A stretch of 64,000 bases of DNA from the NCBI GenBank assembly GCA_902362875.1, contig CABIYF010000009.1, positions 1 to 64,000 of the forward strand. The letters are read 5' to 3'. The position numbers were made by a program, and so were the translations under genes. Source of the DNA: Eubacteriaceae bacterium (lineage in GTDB: Bacteria; Bacillota; Clostridia; Lachnospirales; Lachnospiraceae). Below, one piece after another: positions 27,166 through 37,485 of this stretch. The stretch's first letter is position 1. Each line of letters begins with the position of its first letter. The notes beneath the pieces were generated by a model. That model ran no database searches. It saw only the letters and a list, made by a program, of their open reading frames with translations, and was not told the origin of the DNA.

Positions 27166-28038
27166 TTGAGCAAATTTTTCAATGGACTTGAAAAGTATAT
27201 ATATTGGACATCAATACCGAAGATGGGGATCAATGATATTGTAGATATTTTGATCGTCAGTGTTATGATCTATCTAATCGTTAAGTGGATCAAGACAACA
27301 AGGGCATGGGTATTATTAAAAGGAATTATTATCCTTCTTTGTATCGCATTTGCAGCATATATTCTGCAGCTCCACACAGTATCATGGATTCTGTCTAATA
27401 CGATGAGTGTTGGAATTACAGCAATTCTGATCGTATTCCAGCCAGAACTTCGTAATGCACTGGAGCAGCTTGGAAGGAAGAACTGGGTAACCGATATCTT
27501 CTCTACGGAGAGCAGACAGGAAGAACAGGAATATACTGCAAGAACATTGCAGGAGATTTCAAGGGCAGCAATTGAGATGGGTAAAGTAAAGACAGGAGCA
27601 TTGATCGTGTTGGAGAGAACGGTTGCACTTGGAGAATATGAGCGAACAGGAATTCCAATCGATGCTAAAGTCAGCAGCCAGCTGCTGATCAATATATTTG
27701 AACATAACACACCACTTCATGATGGAGCAGTGATCATCAGGAACAACAGAGTTGTATCTGCAACATGCTACCTTCCATTAAGTGATAGTGTGGAGATAGA
27801 CAAAGAGATGGGAACCAGACATAGAGCAGCAGTAGGTATCAGTGAAGTGTCAGACAGTCTTACAGTCATCGTCTCAGAGGAAACAGGAGGAATTTCGATT
27901 GCAAGAGATGGAAAGATCATCAGACATTTAGATCCGCAGGGACTTAGAGATGAACTTTCTGTATTGAGAGAAGAAAAAGGACAGAATAAGAAGTTTAAAT
28001 TATGGAAGGGACGGAATCGTAATGAGAAAAAGAATTGA
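27166..28038 (+). CDS. cdaA: Diadenylate cyclase CdaA
   Basis: A 290-residue membrane cyclase making c-di-AMP from two ATP. Three N-terminal membrane helices (about 24-92) precede the DAC domain. Catalytic motifs DGA (186-188 in PLHDGAVII) and RHR (218-220 in GTRHRAAVG) are intact. It starts with TTG, preceded by AGGGAGAA. Bacillus CdaA is controlled by CdaR, encoded here immediately downstream with a 17-base overlap. glmM, often the third gene of this operon, is absent. Confidence 0.96.
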   Translation: MSKFFNGLEKYIYWTSIPKMGINDIVDILIVSVMIYLIVKWIKTTRAWVLLKGIIILLCIAFAAYILQLHTVSWILSNTMSVGITAILIVFQPELRNALEQLGRKNWVTDIFSTESRQEEQEYTARTLQEISRAAIEMGKVKTGALIVLERTVALGEYERTGIPIDAKVSSQLLINIFEHNTPLHDGAVIIRNNRVVSATCYLPLSDSVEIDKEMGTRHRAAVGISEVSDSLTVIVSEETGGISIARDGKIIRHLDPQGLRDELSVLREEKGQNKKFKLWKGRNRNEKKN

Positions 28039-29245
28039 AAGTGATCTTTTATTGAAAATACTTTCTGTTGTTTTTGCATTTCTGCTCTGGATGTTTGTAA
28101 TTAATACGGATAATCCGGTGATTAAGAAGACATTTAGTGATGTTCCTGTAGATATGCTGAATGAACAGGTATTAGATGAACTGAATCAGACATATAAGAT
28201 TGAATCTGGAGATACAGTGAGTTTTACAGTGAAAGGAAAGAAAGATATTGTAGACCGTCTGACAAAGTCAGATTTCCGTGCGACTGCGGATGTATCATCT
28301 ATGTCCGATGTTCATGCGATTCCGATTAAGGTTGAGGCATTAAGGTATAAGAGTCAGTTAGATGTGGATACAGGAAACGCAACAGTTAAAGTTGTACTGG
28401 AAGATGTCAAGAGTGACCAGATTCCTGTTGTTGTAGAAGTGAAAGGAAAGCCTGCAAGCGGGTATACTGTCAGTACACAGACAGCAACTCCAAATCTTAT
28501 CTCCATATCCGGGCCAAAGAGCGTTGTGAGCAGAATTAAACAGATTGTTGCAGTTGTCAATGTTTCTGGTGTCAAAAAAGATGTCACAATGACACAGAGT
28601 GTAAAATGCTATGATGAAGACGGAGACGAGGTAAGTCAGGAAAGAATTAAACTGGATACGAACAAGATCAAGGTCAAGATTGGTCTGTCAAGAACTAAGG
28701 TTGTTTCATTTAAAGTGGATACCAAAGGAAGTCCGGGAAAAGGATATGTTCTTGGAAGTATTGATTATCAGCCAAAACATATCGAGATCACAGGATCGAA
28801 AGAAGATCTGGACAAGGTTGACAGCATCAAACTGGCGAAGCTGGATATCAGTGACAGTACAAAGAGTATTGAAAAGACGATCAAAGCATCAGATATCAAG
28901 CTTCCAGATGGAATTTCATTTGTGAAATCCGTAGATAAGATTAAGAATGTGGTAATACGTGCGAACATAGAAAAGAAAAAGAGTCGTACACTTACGATAC
29001 CGACAAGTCAGATTGCACTGATCAATAATACAAAGAATTATGACGTGACATTTGACGATCAGGAGATCAAAGTGAAGATCAGTGGTTTACGTTCAGTTAT
29101 CGATAAGGTTGTTGTCAAAGATCTGAATCCAAAACTGGATATGAGATTATATGAACCGGGAACACATACCGTACAGATTCAATTAACAAAGATCAAGAAC
29201 ATGACGATCGAAGATAATGTAAGTGCGAAGATCACTGTCGAATAG
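28022..29245 (+). CDS. cdaR: CdaR, YbbR-domain regulator of the cyclase
   Basis: A 407-residue protein with one N-terminal membrane helix (about 9-27, LLKILSVVFAFLLWMFVIN) and four extracellular YbbR repeats (about 40-405), seen as recurring VxVxGxxxxV and I.GP/GS.x.V patterns. In Firmicutes CdaR binds CdaA at the membrane and modulates c-di-AMP synthesis. It overlaps cdaA by 17 bases. Confidence 0.92.
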   Translation: MRKRIESDLLLKILSVVFAFLLWMFVINTDNPVIKKTFSDVPVDMLNEQVLDELNQTYKIESGDTVSFTVKGKKDIVDRLTKSDFRATADVSSMSDVHAIPIKVEALRYKSQLDVDTGNATVKVVLEDVKSDQIPVVVEVKGKPASGYTVSTQTATPNLISISGPKSVVSRIKQIVAVVNVSGVKKDVTMTQSVKCYDEDGDEVSQERIKLDTNKIKVKIGLSRTKVVSFKVDTKGSPGKGYVLGSIDYQPKHIEITGSKEDLDKVDSIKLAKLDISDSTKSIEKTIKASDIKLPDGISFVKSVDKIKNVVIRANIEKKKSRTLTIPTSQIALINNTKNYDVTFDDQEIKVKISGLRSVIDKVVVKDLNPKLDMRLYEPGTHTVQIQLTKIKNMTIEDNVSAKITVE

Positions 29246-29268
29246 ACAATTAAGGAGTTAGAGGTAGA

Positions 29269-30201
29269 ATGGGTAAGAAACTGTCAGTTGTTCTTCCATC
29301 GTATAACGAAGAACAGATGATTGAGAAAACTGCCAAGGTGGTAGGAGATATTTTGAGCAGGGAGCAGATACCCTATGAGCTGGTATTTGTAAACGATGGG
29401 TCGAAAGACCATACATGGGACAAAATACGAAAGATTAAGGAAGAAGATCCATGTATCAAAGGAATATGTTTTTCAAGGAATTTTGGAAAAGAATCCGCAG
29501 TATTTGCAGGAATTGAGCAGGCAGATGGAGATTGTATCGCAGTTATGGACTGCGATCTCCAGCATCCGCCAGAAGTATTGGTTAAGATGTACAGATTATG
29601 GGAAGATGGCTTTCAAGTGATCGAGGGTGTGAAGGCATCCAGAGGAAAAGAAAGTTTTATTCATAAGATGTTTGCCAAGACGTTTTATAAGATTATCAGT
29701 GATGCAACAGGAATCGATATGTCTCGGGCATCTGATTTTAAGTTATTAGACCGTCAGGCAGCAGATGAATTTCTAAAGCTGCCAGAGCGTAATGTGTTCT
29801 TCAGAGCTTTATCTTCATGGGTAGGATTTAAGACAGCTTATGTAGAATTTGACGTACGGGAGAGAGAAGCAGGAGCTTCCAAATGGTCGTTTAAATCATT
29901 GGTAAAATACGCGGTCAATAACATTACATCGTTTAGTGCAGCACCAATGCAGATAGTGACATTTTGTGGAATTGTGTTCTTTATATTTGCAGTGATACTT
30001 GGAGTACAGTCATTGTATATGTATTTTGCAGGACATGCAGTTGCAGGATTTACAACAGTGATCTTATTACTATTGCTGGTTGGAAGTATTCTAATGTTCA
30101 GTCTTGGTGTGATTGGATATTATATTGCAAAGATTTATGATGAAGTGAAGATGCGGCCGAGATATATTATATCAGAAGTTGTGAAATCAAAAGAAAAATA
30201 A
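29269..30201 (+). CDS. GT2 polyprenyl-phosphate glycosyltransferase (CsbB/GtrB type)
   Basis: 310 residues. The GT2 domain (about 5-225) shows VLPSYNEEQMIEKT, VNDGSKDHTWDKI and VMDCDLQHPPEV. Two membrane helices follow (about 232-255 and 265-290). This architecture belongs to enzymes that load a sugar on undecaprenyl phosphate for transfer outside the membrane. GtrA- and YfhO-like proteins, which complete such systems, lie 3-4 kb downstream. It is the last gene of the cdaA operon, 23 bases after cdaR. Confidence 0.9.
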   Translation: MGKKLSVVLPSYNEEQMIEKTAKVVGDILSREQIPYELVFVNDGSKDHTWDKIRKIKEEDPCIKGICFSRNFGKESAVFAGIEQADGDCIAVMDCDLQHPPEVLVKMYRLWEDGFQVIEGVKASRGKESFIHKMFAKTFYKIISDATGIDMSRASDFKLLDRQAADEFLKLPERNVFFRALSSWVGFKTAYVEFDVREREAGASKWSFKSLVKYAVNNITSFSAAPMQIVTFCGIVFFIFAVILGVQSLYMYFAGHAVAGFTTVILLLLLVGSILMFSLGVIGYYIAKIYDEVKMRPRYIISEVVKSKEK

Positions 30202-30268
30202 ACTTAAATAAAAAGAAGCTGGATTCCAGAATTCAATGATCTGGAATCCAGCTTCTTTTTATTAAGTT
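30201..30268. terminator. Bidirectional terminator between convergent genes
   Basis: A 20-bp stem (30211-30230 with 30240-30259) with A- and T-tracts, extended by outer AACTTAA/TTAAGTT pairing. It serves the cdaA operon and the minus-strand YfhO gene. Confidence 0.92.
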
Positions 30269-32958
30269 TATTTTTTCTTGTAAATAGATAACTTTCTGCT
30301 TCTTGAGATAACGATCAAAATGATCAAACTGATCAATGAGATACAAGCACCAATCTTAAGACCAGGAGTTGTATAGTTTAATTTAATATTATGAGTTCCA
30401 GATTTTAGAACAATACCACAGAACATGCCATTTACTTTAATTACTTTTACAGATTTACCATTATCAGTAGCCTTCCATCCTTTACTGTAAGCGAAAGGAA
30501 TACATAAGATACGATCATCGGTTGTCTTAATATTTCCTGAGAAATGGTTTGCACCATCATAAGAAATATCAGTTAAATGCGGATTGTTCTTTAAGGCGTT
30601 TAGTGCAGCAGCCTGTTTTTTGCTATTAACCTGAACAACAGAAATCTTATCAATCTTATAAGTAGCACTGCGGCTCATGATAATAGATAAGGTAACATAC
30701 TTCTGATCTTTTTTAATATTGTTTGTATTAACTTCAAGCAGATAATTTCTATTGCCAATCTCATAAATAGAATCCTGTTCCGCATTAAAGATTGTAGAGG
30801 TATGTCCAGCAATACCGACTCTAAATCTCGTGTTATTCTTACCAGTATAGAGAATATGATTTCTGCCACTATTAGAAGGAATCATGTGTACATTTTGAAG
30901 ATAAATATAACATTGATCATTGAAATATTCTTTCGGTACTTTGATTTGTACAAGTTTTCCTTTTTTCTTAGTCTTATGATAGTAGAAATTTGTGGAAATA
31001 TCATGTGTAGTTAAATCATTAGCGATAGAAGATTTTTGCAATGATGCAGAAGCAATATCACTTGTGTCAGAAATAACAGCATTTTGAGTCATTGTCTGTT
31101 CTCTTTGTACGGCATTTGCTTTTTCAAAATCTTTCTCTGTAACATAAGTATTATAGGTATAACCGAATGCTACAATATTTTTATTTTCATAAAGGCTATG
31201 TGTATCATCAGATTTGATCAATTTATAACCATTTGGAATTTTAGCACCATTTAGTTTGTTTATAATAATATATTTCGTATGGTATAAGTTTAATAGGCCT
31301 TCGCGCATATCAAGTTTTTTGAACTTAAATTTATATTGATATTGGTTCAATCCAAGATTCTCCAGAGAATCAGAAACATTTTTATCGGTAATACTGTAAT
31401 AGTTTGAAGTAGTTGGAATGTTTCTGATAATTCCCCAGTTTGGAATCGATTCATTCATGGCATCAACACGGTCAAGCTGATTAACTTTAATATTTGCAGA
31501 GCGGAATAATGAATCTTCCTGTTCACCTAATAAATCATAAGCTTCATCAAACGCAACATAAGAATTAATGACCTTGCTTAATCTGGTTGAATAATGCCCA
31601 AAACCAGCAAAACTAACTGAAAAGCAGGCTAATCCTAGAAGAAGTAAATGATTCAGATGGAATTTTGACATAAATGGGATCTCATTGACTACAAATAATA
31701 CGATTGCAGTTAATATAAGAATAATAGCTGCATACTTAACATCTAAAGCACCTTCTGCATAACGTTTATAAGCCATATAATAAAAGATGATTCCAAATAC
31801 AATACCAATCTTCTGAAGCAATGTAAGGTTTAACAGATCTTCATAGACTTCCATTAAAACAGCTCCGATAATGAAAGCCAGTGCAAAATGCCATCGGTTC
31901 ATAGGATAACTGAATGCATGAAGCACATAAGCAAAGATTGGGAATAACGTAAATACAACGCCTAGAATCAAAGAGGCTTTGTAAGGAAAACGTTCTTTGG
32001 ATTTCTTTAACAATAGTACAATTCCACCGCAATAAGCCAGTGCAATAAAGTTTAGTGAAGTTCCTCTGCCTGGCAGATGGAATCCAATGGACTGCAGAAT
32101 GAGGGACTGATAGTATTTTCTCTGATAAAGAAAGATACTAAAATAATTCACCCCAGAAGAACTTCTGGCATTGCCCATAAATGCAATGATGACTGGAAGA
32201 AGCAGGATCATGGACAGACCTAATCCAAGAATATACCATCCAGCAAAACGTCCTAAAGTCTTGAAAAATCCAGCTTCCTTATAAACAGGGAAACGGATCA
32301 GTGCATAAATCACGGCAACAGCAGTCAGCATATAGAAGAAATAAAAGTTACTCATAGCTGAGATCGCAACCATGATCGTGAATAGATAAGGCTTTTCTTT
32401 ACGGTAAATCTTCTCAACACCTATGATCAGCAATGGAAGATAGATCATAGGATTTAAGAAGAAAGGATGACGGATCGCATAATTAAGGAATACACCGGAG
32501 AAGATATAAGTAAAACTTCCAATCAGGATTCCATAAGGATTCTTCTTAAAATAGCATCCAAAGATAATAAAAGAAATACCAACTAAATATGCACGGAAAA
32601 GTGTCATAAAAGTATATAGGTAAGATGCATTTGCTTTGTTAGCAAACACATACACAATATTCAATGGATCACCGATTGCATAGTAATTCAAGGTAGTAAG
32701 GATGTCAGAACCGAATCCAATACTGTTATTCCACATAGGAAACTGAAAATTACCATGAATCAGATTACTGAAGAAAGTACGGATATAATCTCCATAATAA
32801 AGCAGAGATGCTAAATGCTGTGATGTTCCATCTTCTCCAGAACGTCCCCAGATCAGGGACAAATGGTTTGTAAAAAACGGGTAAAAAACAATCATACATA
32901 AGATTGCAAATAAAATGGTGTATGTAAGAAATAAATATCTCTTCTTAGTTACTTTCAT
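30268..32958 (-). CDS. YfhO-family membrane protein (GT-C-like), copy 1
   Basis: 896 residues. About 12 membrane helices fill residues 8-460, then a long extracytoplasmic region (about 470-860) and a last helix near the C-terminus. The conserved first loop reads GRSGEDGTSQH and MWNNSIGFGSD, with TLNYYAIGDPLN. In Bacillus YfhO uses undecaprenyl-phosphate sugar to glycosylate teichoic acids outside the cell. It is a full-length paralogue of 33555-36266. The following GtrA gene (upstream on this strand) is 40 bases away. Confidence 0.9.
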   Translation of the reverse strand: MKVTKKRYLFLTYTILFAILCMIVFYPFFTNHLSLIWGRSGEDGTSQHLASLLYYGDYIRTFFSNLIHGNFQFPMWNNSIGFGSDILTTLNYYAIGDPLNIVYVFANKANASYLYTFMTLFRAYLVGISFIIFGCYFKKNPYGILIGSFTYIFSGVFLNYAIRHPFFLNPMIYLPLLIIGVEKIYRKEKPYLFTIMVAISAMSNFYFFYMLTAVAVIYALIRFPVYKEAGFFKTLGRFAGWYILGLGLSMILLLPVIIAFMGNARSSSGVNYFSIFLYQRKYYQSLILQSIGFHLPGRGTSLNFIALAYCGGIVLLLKKSKERFPYKASLILGVVFTLFPIFAYVLHAFSYPMNRWHFALAFIIGAVLMEVYEDLLNLTLLQKIGIVFGIIFYYMAYKRYAEGALDVKYAAIILILTAIVLFVVNEIPFMSKFHLNHLLLLGLACFSVSFAGFGHYSTRLSKVINSYVAFDEAYDLLGEQEDSLFRSANIKVNQLDRVDAMNESIPNWGIIRNIPTTSNYYSITDKNVSDSLENLGLNQYQYKFKFKKLDMREGLLNLYHTKYIIINKLNGAKIPNGYKLIKSDDTHSLYENKNIVAFGYTYNTYVTEKDFEKANAVQREQTMTQNAVISDTSDIASASLQKSSIANDLTTHDISTNFYYHKTKKKGKLVQIKVPKEYFNDQCYIYLQNVHMIPSNSGRNHILYTGKNNTRFRVGIAGHTSTIFNAEQDSIYEIGNRNYLLEVNTNNIKKDQKYVTLSIIMSRSATYKIDKISVVQVNSKKQAAALNALKNNPHLTDISYDGANHFSGNIKTTDDRILCIPFAYSKGWKATDNGKSVKVIKVNGMFCGIVLKSGTHNIKLNYTTPGLKIGACISLISLIILIVISRSRKLSIYKKK

Positions 32959-32998
32959 TAAAACTACTCCTCTTCTAAAGAATCTGAATAAGACTCAT

Positions 32999-33427
32999 TT
33001 ACTTATCTTGTTCAGATCCAGATTTAAATACAAATAATTTACTGATAAAATAATTGACAATCATAACAATGACCTGTGTTTCAAGTTTCGCGATCATTTT
33101 AGGCTGTCCAATGATCTCCACACAAAATGGAACACCACCAACTTCAACAGCCATTGTCACAAGACGACCTAGAACGAACTTAACAAATTCATGCAGTGTA
33201 TCACCAAAAGTTTTGGATTTTGACTGAAATACATATAATTTGTTAACAACAAAAGCGAAACAGATCGCTGTTGCGACAGAAAAGAAATTACTAATTTTAT
33301 AATCAATTCCTAAAGGACCTTCAAGAAGAGCAAATACAACAATATTTACAACAGTTGTCAGTCCTCCGAAAAATATATATCGAATTCTTGAATCATTATA
33401 TAGTTTCTTGATCAAATCGGTTAACAT
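32999..33427 (-). CDS. GtrA-family small membrane protein
   Basis: A 142-residue protein with four membrane helices and the family opening RYIFFGGLTTVVNIVVFALL. GtrA/GtcA proteins are proposed to flip undecaprenyl-phosphate sugars made by a CsbB/GtrB-type enzyme. It heads a minus-strand pair with YfhO copy 1. AAGGAGG precedes the start. Confidence 0.92.
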   Translation of the reverse strand: MLTDLIKKLYNDSRIRYIFFGGLTTVVNIVVFALLEGPLGIDYKISNFFSVATAICFAFVVNKLYVFQSKSKTFGDTLHEFVKFVLGRLVTMAVEVGGVPFCVEIIGQPKMIAKLETQVIVMIVNYFISKLFVFKSGSEQDK

Positions 33428-33502
33428 AAATTCCTCCTTAATAAATTTTATACATACTTAACATCTTAAGATATTTTTCATTAATTTTCAACTAAAATAT
33501 GA

Positions 33503-33508
33503 TATACT
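33503..33508 (+). promoter_or_regulatory. -10 box for YfhO copy 2
   Basis: TATACT 47 bases before the ATG, in the 127-base divergent gap. The -35 is not clear. Confidence 0.35.
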
Positions 33509-33554
33509 AAAACTGACTATAAAGCAATAAGATAAAGGGTAGAGGAAACAGAAT

Positions 33555-36266
33555 ATGAGAGAAAAAGAGAAAAAATATTGTTATGGAATGTATACACTGA
33601 TGTTCTTACTAATGTGTATGGCAGCATTCCTTCCTTTTTTTATAGGAGGAAAAAACTTTGTATGGGGTGCAGGAGTAGAGGATGGCTTAAGCCAGCATTT
33701 TTCTGCATTGGCATACTATGGAGAATTGCTCAGGGAGTTTGTTAAGAATCTGATTGCAGGACATCCCAAACTTATGATGTGGAATATGAGCCTTGGCTAT
33801 GGAGCAGATGTCATTGCAACATTGAATTATTATGCGATCGGTGATCCATTAAATCTTCTGTATGGATTTGTACCAGTAAAATATACAGAGATCATGTACA
33901 ACTTTATGATCCTGCTTCGAATGTATCTGGCGGGAATCGCATTTATTTTGTATGCAAGAAAGATGAAGAAGAGAACGTATGGAACAGTGATCGGGGCATT
34001 AGCGTATGTCTTTTGCGGATTTTGTTTCCGGCTTGGACTTAGGCATCCGTTTTTCTTAAACCCAATGATCTATTTTCCATTGCTTTGTCTTGGAATTGAG
34101 AAGATCTACCAGAAGCAGAGACCATATCTGTTTATTGTTATGATCTGTGTATCAGCAATCAGCAATTATTATTTCTTTTACATGCTTACGATCTTTTCAG
34201 TGATCTATGCATGGATCAGATTTTACAAATATACAGAGAAAGACAGAATCAAGAACTTCTTCTTAACGATTCTTAAATTCGGAGGGTATTATATTCTTGG
34301 AATCTGTATGGCAGCAGTGATCCTGATTCCTTCTGTGATCGGATTCCTTGGCAATGGAAGATATGGAAGTGGTACAGACTGGAAAACATTATTGGTTTAT
34401 CCAGGAAAATATTATCTGATGTTTCTTGAGAACTTTGTCGGTTATGGAAATGTTGGAAGTAATACGAACACAGGATATCTGCCAATTGTAGGAATTGTTG
34501 TATTGTTTACCATATTTTCAAGAAGAATGAAACATAAGAAATACCGCCTTGCATTTCTTGGAAGCGTGGTTGCATTGATCTTCCCAATCTTTGGATATGT
34601 ATTTAACGGTTTATCTTATGCGAATAACCGATGGGCGTTTGTCTTAAGTTTTATCGTGGCACTTCTGACTGCAGAGATGTATCCAAGACTCTTTCTGATG
34701 ACGAAGAGACAGAAGATCGGAATTGGAGCAGGCATTGTTTTGTATATCATCTTATGTGCAGTGATCAGCGTATCAGGTGGAAAAATGCTTAAGAATCCTG
34801 GAATTATGGCAGCATGTATCATGATGGTTGTATTTTATGCAGTATTTCTTATCTTTCAGAAGATGGGATACGACAGCAGGACAAGAAGTGCAAGGATTGT
34901 GACAGCTGTGTTGCTTCTGATCTCAGTAGGAATTCATGGATATTATCGTTTTAATACAAACCAATATGCGTATGCAAACGAATTTCTAAAGCAGGGAACA
35001 GCATTGAAGGAATTAAGAACAGAGAATATTACAATGCTTAAAAATGTCAAAGATTCATCTTTGTACAGGGTTCATGCAGAGGGATACCGCTATAAGAACT
35101 ATGGATTGATCAATGATCTTAATACGATCAGCGGTTATTACAGTATCACACCCAAATGTGTGACAGATACGGTAAAAAGTTATGAGACACTTGGAATGCA
35201 GTATGCAGATAAATATAAAGGGCTGGATCAGAGGATCGGCTTATTATCATTATCTGGTGTAAAATATATGACAATTCCGAAGGAAAAGAAGATAGGAAAA
35301 GAACAGACAACTGCATCGGATGTACCATATGGAATGAAAAAAGTAAAACAAAATGGAAATCTTACATTATATAAGAATCTTTATGCACTTCCATTTGGAT
35401 ATGGATACGATTCTTACATGACAGAAGAACAATATGATCAGCTCAATGGAGTTGAAAGAGAACAGGCAATGTTAAATGGAGTAGTTCTTAATGAAAAACC
35501 ACAGCAGAGTATATTAAATCATATAGAAAATGCAAAAGATGGGAATATTTTATCTACAACAATTTCAGAGAATGATATCTCATCTCCAAAAGGAAAAAAA
35601 TATTGTAAGATTACCGTGCCAGTCGAAAAGGACAAGGAAACATACCTGTATTTTAAAAATCTTGAATACAAAGGAAAGATTAAAATTAATGATAAATTCT
35701 TATTAGAAGGAAAGAAAGGAACAAGCAGTATTCTTGTCAGTGACAACGATGTGCAGCAAAAGATCCATATTCAGAATCCGACAAATCCATATTACTTTGG
35801 AAGAAAAGACTATATGGTAAAATTAAATCATCATACAAGCAAATCAAAAGAAACTGTAAGGTTAGATTTTCAGGTACCGGGTAATTATGAGTATGATGAT
35901 ATTACACTGATCACAGTTAAGAAGCAGAATACTTTTCATAAACTGGAGAACTTAAAGAAACATACACTTAAAAATATTGAATATAGAGAGAATACTTTTA
36001 AAGGAAACTTCCAGACCGATAAAGACAGAATGCTTTGTGTCACAATTCCATATTCCGATGGCTGGAGTGCAAAAGTTGATGGACAGAATGCGAAAATCTA
36101 TAAAGCAAATGGAATGTATATGGGGATTTTCATGACAGCAGGAGAACATAAGGTAGAGTTAAACTATATGACACCAGGGTTAAAAATGGGAGCAGTAGTA
36201 AGTCTTGCAGGATGGGCAGCCTTGGCAATCCTTGCTTTACTGCGCAGGAAATATGTAATAAAATGA
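33555..36266 (+). CDS. YfhO-family membrane protein (GT-C-like), copy 2
   Basis: 903 residues, same plan as copy 1: about 12 helices, large extracytoplasmic domain and C-terminal helix. GAGVEDGLSQH, MWNMSLGYGAD and TLNYYAIGDPLN match copy 1 motifs, and near the C-terminus both end in an AGEHKVELNYMTPGLKMGA / GTHNIKLNYTTPGLKIGA segment. The two copies are divergent around gtrA. Separate acceptors or sugars are likely. It is followed by glf. Confidence 0.9.
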   Translation: MREKEKKYCYGMYTLMFLLMCMAAFLPFFIGGKNFVWGAGVEDGLSQHFSALAYYGELLREFVKNLIAGHPKLMMWNMSLGYGADVIATLNYYAIGDPLNLLYGFVPVKYTEIMYNFMILLRMYLAGIAFILYARKMKKRTYGTVIGALAYVFCGFCFRLGLRHPFFLNPMIYFPLLCLGIEKIYQKQRPYLFIVMICVSAISNYYFFYMLTIFSVIYAWIRFYKYTEKDRIKNFFLTILKFGGYYILGICMAAVILIPSVIGFLGNGRYGSGTDWKTLLVYPGKYYLMFLENFVGYGNVGSNTNTGYLPIVGIVVLFTIFSRRMKHKKYRLAFLGSVVALIFPIFGYVFNGLSYANNRWAFVLSFIVALLTAEMYPRLFLMTKRQKIGIGAGIVLYIILCAVISVSGGKMLKNPGIMAACIMMVVFYAVFLIFQKMGYDSRTRSARIVTAVLLLISVGIHGYYRFNTNQYAYANEFLKQGTALKELRTENITMLKNVKDSSLYRVHAEGYRYKNYGLINDLNTISGYYSITPKCVTDTVKSYETLGMQYADKYKGLDQRIGLLSLSGVKYMTIPKEKKIGKEQTTASDVPYGMKKVKQNGNLTLYKNLYALPFGYGYDSYMTEEQYDQLNGVEREQAMLNGVVLNEKPQQSILNHIENAKDGNILSTTISENDISSPKGKKYCKITVPVEKDKETYLYFKNLEYKGKIKINDKFLLEGKKGTSSILVSDNDVQQKIHIQNPTNPYYFGRKDYMVKLNHHTSKSKETVRLDFQVPGNYEYDDITLITVKKQNTFHKLENLKKHTLKNIEYRENTFKGNFQTDKDRMLCVTIPYSDGWSAKVDGQNAKIYKANGMYMGIFMTAGEHKVELNYMTPGLKMGAVVSLAGWAALAILALLRRKYVIK

Positions 36267-36342
36267 AAAGCAGTTATCATAGTAAGAAGAAAGTATCATA
36301 GTGAGAAAATATTATAGTAAGACAGGAAGGAAACGAAAACAA

Positions 36343-37467
36343 ATGAAACAATATGATTATCTGATTGTAGGAGCTGGATTATACGGAGCTGTATTTGCAC
36401 AGCAGGCAGTGAAAAAGGGTAAGAAAGTTTTAGTGATCGATAAACGTCCAAACATTGCAGGAAATGTATACACAGAAGACATAGAGAAGATTCATGTACA
36501 CAAATATGGAGCACATATCTTCCACACAAACAATAAGAAAGTATGGAACTATATCACACAGTTTGCAGAGTTCAACCGATTCACAAACTCACCAGTAGCC
36601 AATTACAAAGGAGAGTTATATTCTCTTCCTTTTAATATGTATACATTCAACAAGATGTGGGGAGTTATAACACCAGAAGAAGCACAGGCAAAGATTGAAG
36701 AACAGAAAAAAGAAGCAGGAATCACAGAGCCAAAGAACTTAGAAGAACAGGCGATCAGTCTCGTTGGAACAGATATCTATGAAAAGCTGATCAAAGGATA
36801 CACACAGAAACAGTGGGGAAGACCGTGCACAGAACTTCCATCCTTTATCATCAAGAGACTTCCAGTAAGACTGACATTTGATAATAACTATTTTAATGCA
36901 CTGTATCAGGGAATCCCAGTTGGCGGATATACAAAGATGGTAGCCAATATGCTTGGTGATGTGGAAGTAAGACTGGATACAGATTACTTTGAACATAAAG
37001 AAGAATTGAATCAATTAGCAGATAAAGTTGTATACACAGGAGCAGTGGATGCATACTTTGATTACAAATTAGGAGAACTGGAATATAGATCTGTAAGATT
37101 TGAGACAGAAGTCTTAGACAAGCCAAACTTCCAGGGAAATGCAGCAGTTAACTACACAGATGCCCAAACTCCATGGACAAGAATCATCGAACATAAATGG
37201 TTTGAGTTTGGAAAAGATGATGAAGGAAATGATATCCCTAAGACCGTCATCAGCCGTGAATACAGTTCAGAATGGAAACCGGGAGATGAACCATATTATC
37301 CAGTGAATGATGAGAAGAACGGAAAGTTGTATGAAGAATACAAGAAACTTGCAGACCAGGAAGAGAATGTAATCTTTGGTGGAAGATTAGGCGAATATAA
37401 ATATTATGATATGGATGCGGTAATTGCTGCGGCACTTGAGATGTGTGAGAAGGAATTAGAAGATTAA
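36343..37467 (+). CDS. glf: UDP-galactopyranose mutase
   Basis: A 374-residue FAD enzyme (E. coli Glf is 367) converting UDP-galactopyranose to UDP-galactofuranose. It opens YDYLIVGAGLYGAVFA, the FAD-binding motif, followed by KRPNIAGNVYTE, HKYGAHIFHT and YTQKQWGRPC. An open GTG start 14 codons upstream adds a basic tail with no homology, so ATG at 36343 is preferred; GGAAGG lies 12 bases before it. With galE at 41.9 kb it provides Galf for surface polymers. Confidence 0.95.
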   Translation: MKQYDYLIVGAGLYGAVFAQQAVKKGKKVLVIDKRPNIAGNVYTEDIEKIHVHKYGAHIFHTNNKKVWNYITQFAEFNRFTNSPVANYKGELYSLPFNMYTFNKMWGVITPEEAQAKIEEQKKEAGITEPKNLEEQAISLVGTDIYEKLIKGYTQKQWGRPCTELPSFIIKRLPVRLTFDNNYFNALYQGIPVGGYTKMVANMLGDVEVRLDTDYFEHKEELNQLADKVVYTGAVDAYFDYKLGELEYRSVRFETEVLDKPNFQGNAAVNYTDAQTPWTRIIEHKWFEFGKDDEGNDIPKTVISREYSSEWKPGDEPYYPVNDEKNGKLYEEYKKLADQEENVIFGGRLGEYKYYDMDAVIAAALEMCEKELED

Positions 37468-37485
37468 GAAAAGAGGAATGAAAAA

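Noticed and set aside
29396..29620. Second coding frame inside the GT2 gene
   Set aside because: It is a shadow of a gene with full GT2 motifs in the other frame.
36301..36342. GTG start of glf
   Set aside because: It adds a basic 14-residue tail before the FAD motif that family members do not have.
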